This document shows, one piece after another, positions 59,844 to 64,000 of a stretch of DNA of 64,000 nucleotides (the first letter of the stretch is position 1; each line of letters opens with the position of its first letter). Source of the DNA: Chitinivibrionales bacterium (GTDB lineage Bacteria; Fibrobacterota; Chitinivibrionia; Chitinivibrionales; WJKA01); the NCBI GenBank assembly GCA_014728295.1, contig WJLW01000083.1, forward strand, positions 85,860 to 149,859. The letters run 5' to 3'. The translations under genes and the position numbers were made by a program. The notes beneath the pieces are model-generated. The model was not told the DNA's origin, did no database searches, and saw nothing but the letters and a program-made list of their open reading frames with translations.

Positions 59844-61781
59844 TCAATACACAGCGCGCTTTGCTTCCCACACCGGCTCATACCCGGCTCCACGCATGAT
59901 ATTCCCGGCCTGCTTATTCCATTCGTCAATCAAGAGCCGCATCATTGACTTAAGCTCCTCAATGGTGCGGCCATTTACCTTTGATAATGCTTCGAATATG
60001 CGCTGCGGAAAATCATCCACCGACGGCGGCGTCCATCCGCATTGACATTTGAAATCCATGCTCTGCGCCCAGAACGTCTGGGCAAACAACACCAGGTTGG
60101 CATTGGTTGTGTTGATGCCGTAATCCCGCAACAGGCGCACCAGCAATTCATCCCTGCGCAACTCTTCACCTTTCATGTCTTCGCTGAAAACAATGTAGGT
60201 AAATCCGCAGTGCGACAGGGCGTTGCCGATCAGCCAGAAGAATTCTCGTCGCAGCAGACGGCGCACCACTCTGGTTGCAAACAGCGCAAGCTCGTCTGCC
60301 GTGGCATCTTCCCGCGGCAGTTGCTCGTCAATTTTGTAGTACTGGCCGACATAGTGACCAAAGTAGCGCGAGAAAGGCATGAGAAACGTCCACAGCGTAT
60401 TGCAATGACCCGCGTTCCCGATGGTGTTTTTCCCGCCCGTAAAAACACTGTCTTTCATTTCGGGATAAGCATCTGCCAGACCCTGCGGCCCGTTACCTAC
60501 GAGGCCCAGTGCAGGAAAGGAAGCGGCTTCACCCGATCGCAGCATTTGCGCGGCGCGGTAAAAAGCCTCGAAATCGCCGAGAACAGGCGACGAGCGCATA
60601 AACTCCGGCACCTCCTGCGCGGGAATTTTATGAGTGGCGACGCCATCCGCCAGCGCCGCCAGCCCCATGCCTATATCCATGATATCGCAGCCCATCTGCT
60701 CGATTTCCATATTGATGGTTTCATCTGCTTTTTTGAGAAACCGTATACGCCCGTCAAATGTGTCGTCATCCGGGCGCAAACCAAGCATCGCATAGACGGC
60801 AAAAGCCGGTTCAAAATCGTCGAGAAACTTGTCCCTGCCCTCCGGAGCATAATCGGCGGCAACCCAGTGATAGTGGCGGCAATCAACCTGGCACCACTGA
60901 CAGCCCAGTTGACCGTCCCGGGTCGCTTCCAGAATTTTGGGACTGCCCAGATCGGCCATTTCATATCCCAGCCGGGTTGCATTGCCGGCGGGCAGGGTGT
61001 TTTTGCCTTTGGAGTTGGCGCCGGTTGCATACAGTTTGGATATCGTACCGCCGGACTTTGATGTCAGACGATGGCATGCCTTTTCAAAAAGCGGTGTCAA
61101 CGCAAATTCCGGATTGGTGACGCCTTTGCCGGTCCCCGCAAAATAGTCGCTTATATCAACTCGCTCGCCCTTCAGCACGAGGGCCGCAACATACTTTGCA
61201 AATGCGATTCCGGCTCCTCCTCTTCCGGCATGAAAGACCGCTTCAACAGCAAGATTGGCAGAGCGGTACCCATACCGCGCACCTTCGCCGACAGTAAAAA
61301 TGCTGCTTTCCAGTTCGGGAACATTGACTGCGTTTTGCAGCAGCCAATAGTAGGCGCTTCGTTGACCGGTCGGCAGATTTTTTGCCGGCATAAACTCAAC
61401 GGTGATGTCTGGAAGCCGTCCGGAGATGACCAGATAGCGCTCCATTGCTGGTGAGGCTTCCGGCGCGTCGCTGAAGCAAAGTGCATCCACCCCGATATTG
61501 AGCAGTTGCACCGCCGAACGCCCACCCACAAAACTGTAGTGCGGCAAGCCGGTCTGAGGAGAAATGTAGCCGACGGTAGATTTATTGCCGGTGAGAAACG
61601 GCGTCGGTCCGCGTGCAATGACCAGCGCCGAGCGATCTTTGCGAAGCAGATACTGACACAAGGTCTCGCCGCTGAGGGCGAAATAATTTTCTCGGGGGTC
61701 TTTATCCAGCCGCTCGGCATCCAGCGTTTCTACCCGCCAGCTTTGGGATGCGGAATGGATATGCAGGATTTTGCGGATCAT
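59844..61781 (-). CDS. aldehyde:ferredoxin oxidoreductase family (tungsten/molybdenum) enzyme
   Basis: 645 residues from the ATG at 61781; the open frame runs on to a TTG at 61838 but that stretch contains a terminator hairpin. AOR enzymes oxidise aldehydes to acids with a tungstopterin and one [4Fe-4S] cluster, passing electrons to ferredoxin. N-terminal domain signatures are FVGGRSAVQLLNIGVDALCF and FHAGRGGAGIAFAKYVAALV. Cluster ligands are probably in LGCQWCQVDC plus a later cysteine. The cofactor-domain segment TGGKNTIGNAGHCN is near the middle. It diverges from typical AOR in several motifs, so substrate and metal are unknown. It could supply or draw electrons on the same ferredoxin pool as the hydrogenase. 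Confidence 0.85.
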   Translation of the reverse strand: MIRKILHIHSASQSWRVETLDAERLDKDPRENYFALSGETLCQYLLRKDRSALVIARGPTPFLTGNKSTVGYISPQTGLPHYSFVGGRSAVQLLNIGVDALCFSDAPEASPAMERYLVISGRLPDITVEFMPAKNLPTGQRSAYYWLLQNAVNVPELESSIFTVGEGARYGYRSANLAVEAVFHAGRGGAGIAFAKYVAALVLKGERVDISDYFAGTGKGVTNPEFALTPLFEKACHRLTSKSGGTISKLYATGANSKGKNTLPAGNATRLGYEMADLGSPKILEATRDGQLGCQWCQVDCRHYHWVAADYAPEGRDKFLDDFEPAFAVYAMLGLRPDDDTFDGRIRFLKKADETINMEIEQMGCDIMDIGMGLAALADGVATHKIPAQEVPEFMRSSPVLGDFEAFYRAAQMLRSGEAASFPALGLVGNGPQGLADAYPEMKDSVFTGGKNTIGNAGHCNTLWTFLMPFSRYFGHYVGQYYKIDEQLPREDATADELALFATRVVRRLLRREFFWLIGNALSHCGFTYIVFSEDMKGEELRRDELLVRLLRDYGINTTNANLVLFAQTFWAQSMDFKCQCGWTPPSVDDFPQRIFEALSKVNGRTIEELKSMMRLLIDEWNKQAGNIMRGAGYEPVWEAKRAVY

Positions 61782-61790
61782 AGTTATGAA

Positions 61791-61814
61791 AATAAAAAAG
61801 GGGGACACGCCCCC
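61791..61814 (-). terminator. Rho-independent terminator between the DUF362 and AOR-family genes
   Basis: On the minus strand GGGGG-CGTGT-CCCCC (61814-61800) is followed by TTTTTTATT (61799-61791). It is 37 bp after the DUF362 stop (61851). The T tract ends only ten bases before the AOR ATG at 61781, leaving no room for a separate promoter between the two. Confidence 0.75.
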
Positions 61815-61850
61815 AATCAAAATAGTGTAGATTGACAAACTTTCACGCAG

Positions 61851-63155
61851 TTAGATCGCAAAGGAGACCCAGAACGCTGCCTTGTCCTGGGTAAAATGCG
61901 CAAGATACCTGCCTTGCGCAGATGTGCGTCCCTTCTGGTTCTGCTTATGCCATACAAAGGTCTTGCCGGAGATGCCGGGTTGAGTATATACAAGCTGGCC
62001 GGAAAGATCATACACACGTGCCGTAACCTTTTCCGGCTGCCATTGTTTTCCAGCAAGGCTGATTTTTACGGCCGACGCTTTTGGGCCGGAAATAATGCGC
62101 AGATACTGCGATGTGTTGATATGTATGCCATTAGATCTGGATACAGTCAACGATGCCATATCCATTGTAATCAATCCATTGCTTGAAGCGATACCAAGTC
62201 CGGCCGTCTCGCCACGCTCTGGAATTGCATTTGACGAGGTATTCTTTGGTGACATCCCCATTTCATCACGCTTCTCATTGATGCGCATTCTGCCAACAAA
62301 ATCATTGGTGACCGGATCGGTACCGAGAAAAATGGTTTTGAGCGTGTATGCCGAACTGGTGCTCGTTGGACCGCCATTGTAGGTGGCATGAAGTGCAGAC
62401 ATTACTACCAGTCTGGTTTTATCTCTAATCGGCGGACTGCCGTTAACAGCAATCAGCTTATCGGCATTGCCGCAATCAGGTCTGACCGTTCCCCAGTGGT
62501 TCTTGAACGCAAGCGTAATAGCGCCGATGCCGGAGTTTGTGTGACTCTTCATAACGGGAATATTTATCAGATAATCAGCTTCGAACAGAGGGTCGGCATA
62601 GCCAATGTTCTGATTGTGTTCATTTTTAATAGGATCGCTGCTATGCTGGTTGAATTGGCCGTTGATATTGTCTATAGTAACATTGGATGTGCCGAAATAA
62701 CTGTTTGACATGCCTGCCCAGTTGTTGCGGCTGTCATAAATCTTAATGTTATCCCCAGTCGTAATTCCCTCACTTATAAGCCTCGTAATGACAGCTTTGA
62801 CAACTTCTTTGCGGGTGACAATTCTGCCGCTGATCGTATTTACCTTCAAAGCGACAACTTTATTCTTCTGCGGAAAGAGTGTTTCCATTGCTTGCTGCAC
62901 ACTATTTTTGCCGGTAAGTCTTTTGATTCCTTCATCAAACATATCCTGAACCTGAGCATCTAAAACCGTATTCTCGCTAGACGCAGTATTTACATTTCCA
63001 GGGTTCATGTCCGAGTCTATAACTTCGACAATGCGCCCCGGAAACTGATTGGCCGATGGATATGATTGGGCCCGGGCTTTGGGTGAGAGCATCGTCATCG
63101 TTGCTGCTGTAGCTGCCGGACCTGTTTTAATGAAGTTGCGGCGGGAAATAGCCAT
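61851..63155 (-). CDS. Tat-exported DUF362 protein with FlgD-like C-terminal domain
   Basis: 434 residues from the ATG at 63155, which has GGGGG five bases upstream; an ATG seven codons earlier is less likely. The twin-arginine signal is MAISRRNFIKTG followed by a hydrophobic stretch. The DUF362 body includes VVALKVNTISGRIVTRKEVV, INIPVMKSHTNSGIGAITLA and FKNHWGTVRP. The C-terminal about 80 residues look like a FlgD Ig-like or secretion-sorting domain: VTARVYDLSGQLVYTQPGIS and AQGRYLAHF. DUF362 proteins are often near iron-sulfur enzymes; the function is unknown. The AOR-family gene lies downstream past a terminator. Confidence 0.82.
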   Translation of the reverse strand: MAISRRNFIKTGPAATAATMTMLSPKARAQSYPSANQFPGRIVEVIDSDMNPGNVNTASSENTVLDAQVQDMFDEGIKRLTGKNSVQQAMETLFPQKNKVVALKVNTISGRIVTRKEVVKAVITRLISEGITTGDNIKIYDSRNNWAGMSNSYFGTSNVTIDNINGQFNQHSSDPIKNEHNQNIGYADPLFEADYLINIPVMKSHTNSGIGAITLAFKNHWGTVRPDCGNADKLIAVNGSPPIRDKTRLVVMSALHATYNGGPTSTSSAYTLKTIFLGTDPVTNDFVGRMRINEKRDEMGMSPKNTSSNAIPERGETAGLGIASSNGLITMDMASLTVSRSNGIHINTSQYLRIISGPKASAVKISLAGKQWQPEKVTARVYDLSGQLVYTQPGISGKTFVWHKQNQKGRTSAQGRYLAHFTQDKAAFWVSFAI

Positions 63156-63222
63156 ATTGCCCCCGGTTTTAGACATTTGGTTAATTATTAGATTTCATAA
63201 ATGCACATACTATTACACATTT

Positions 63223-63228
63223 ATTATA
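63223..63228 (-). promoter_or_regulatory. -10 box of the DUF362 gene promoter
   Basis: The minus strand reads TATAAT, a consensus -10, about 68 bp before the ATG at 63155. No -35 hexamer is convincing 16-18 bp upstream. Confidence 0.4.
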
Positions 63229-63433
63229 AGTTCGATGATATCGTTTTTTCCTGTCTGCAGCGATATCTGCTCGCGGGTCCACCGGAACATGGCGGCAGGC
63301 GAACCTGCATCCCAACGGCGCAGGCAGAAACAACCTTGAAGATGCTAACTGGCAGCACCCAGATACAACCGGCTATTTTACTATATCATAATCTACATAA
63401 AAAGAGTCACCATTTCCGAAAAAAGATGTGGTT

Positions 63434-64000
63434 ATGCTTCTATTTCGACACCACGTTTTGCTGTGTATGTCGTTGAGTGGTCTACTAATCTGCGCGTGCA
63501 GTCGAAAAAGTGACTGGATTGTGCTCGATTCCGCCCATTCTGCAATTGCATCCGATTTGATACGGCAGGTCGAATTGGTCGATGACACGCTTCGTTTCGT
63601 GGGGACGTATGGTGCCGGACTATATGAACAGGTGGGAGATTCGTGGCAAAAAGTGGGGGAACACCTCGGTGTGAAGTACATTTTGGCGATACGCAGGGAT
63701 GCTCGGGGGGATATGTGGGTTGGTAGCGCTCGAGGCGGTTTGCTGCATCGCAGCCGAAATGGGTGGCGGCGCTACACCGCAGAGGATGGTTTGGCGAGCA
63801 ACACTGTCTGGGATGTTCTTTTTCTCGGTAATGATACGCTGCTGCTGGGTTTACGTTACGGCGGCGCCTGGCGGCTGACTGATGATTCGCTTTCGCGGTT
63901 GAGCTACGAGCAGGGATTGCCCGATCACCAGGTAACGGCTCTGGCGCGGGACAGCTCCGGCGTCATCTGGATCGGGACGGTGAGAGGGGGCATGGTCGGC
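63434..64000 (+). CDS. lipoprotein with two-component-regulator-type propeller repeats (runs off the window edge)
   Basis: At least 189 residues; the frame is open from the ATG at 63434 to the window edge. The signal peptide has a lipobox, LLICACS. The mature part repeats a blade pattern: IRRDARGDMWVGSARGGLLH, YTAEDGLASNTVWDVLF, YEQGLPDHQVTALARDSSGV and IWIGTVRGGM. This is the Reg_prop (ligand-binding propeller) repeat common in extracellular sensors of hybrid two-component systems in the FCB group. Whether a kinase or DNA-binding domain follows cannot be seen. As a lipoprotein it may instead be a free surface sensor. Confidence 0.78.
   Translation, partial: MLLFRHHVLLCMSLSGLLICACSRKSDWIVLDSAHSAIASDLIRQVELVDDTLRFVGTYGAGLYEQVGDSWQKVGEHLGVKYILAIRRDARGDMWVGSARGGLLHRSRNGWRRYTAEDGLASNTVWDVLFLGNDTLLLGLRYGGAWRLTDDSLSRLSYEQGLPDHQVTALARDSSGVIWIGTVRGGMVG

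Noticed and set aside
61782..61838. Longer AOR-family start at a TTG at 61838
   Set aside because: This stretch contains a terminator hairpin and encodes residues atypical of the family.
1..64000. tRNA, rRNA, CRISPR arrays, complete insertion sequences, phage genes
   Set aside because: Looked for on both strands; no cloverleaf, regularly spaced repeat, transposase or phage structural gene could be supported.

Overview
The window looks like a stretch of chromosome from a free-living, diderm, probably anaerobic or facultatively anaerobic bacterium. Evidence for an outer membrane includes several lipoprotein signal peptides, an OmpA-type domain and beta-barrel-like proteins. Evidence for anaerobic metabolism includes a group-3-like [NiFe] hydrogenase, a tungsten/molybdenum aldehyde oxidoreductase and a Re-citrate-synthase-like enzyme. 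A short primary-type sigma factor, a Tat-exported DUF362 protein with a FlgD-like C-terminal tail, and many roadblock, pseudokinase, MORN and LVIVD proteins would fit the Fibrobacterota/FCB side of the tree. That assignment is an inference. No rRNA, tRNA, CRISPR array, intact transposon or phage gene was seen.

Layout. 1-4.7 kb (minus): alaS (partial), recA, a Mth938-like membrane protein, a primary-type sigma factor and glgC. 4.9-8.5 kb (plus): a flotillin operon (long NfeD, short NfeD, FloA, one unknown). 8.6-12.2 kb: asd and a lipoprotein protease with MORN-like repeats. 12.2-16.4 kb (minus): a TPR/SLH lipoprotein, an LPP20-like protein, a methyltransferase and a divergent MraY-like transferase. 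16.5-22.3 kb (plus): a barrel protein, an LVIVD protein, an ECF sigma factor, its anti-sigma factor, a secreted caspase fused to a barrel-like domain, and a lipoprotein. 22.3-24.3 kb (minus): a THUMP-like methyltransferase and a DUF4197 lipoprotein. 24.5-25.5 kb: decayed gene fragments and a small inverted-repeat element. 25.6-31.5 kb (plus): a Cache histidine kinase, an NtrC-type regulator, then a CheY-like protein and a chemoreceptor behind a near-perfect sigma-54 promoter.

31.7-37.8 kb holds two divergently transcribed kinase-like proteins that have both lost catalytic residues, two roadblock/LC7 proteins and an OmpA-like protein. This is the best candidate for an undescribed envelope or polarity system. 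38-41.5 kb is a hydrogenase operon framed by two related V4R-like domains, one fused to a ferredoxin. 41.8-49 kb: Re-citrate-synthase-like enzyme, a large beta-helix protein, an SGNH hydrolase, an orphan acyl carrier protein and a lipoprotein hydrolase. 49.5-54.8 kb: a phosphoesterase and a disaccharide-phosphorylase cluster (beta-phosphoglucomutase-like HAD, trehalose-phosphatase-like HAD, GH65). 54.8-64 kb: a hybrid histidine kinase, an EamA transporter, an unknown single-pass protein, an AOR-family enzyme, the DUF362 protein and a truncated propeller lipoprotein.

Functions were assigned by reading motifs by eye; no database search was run.
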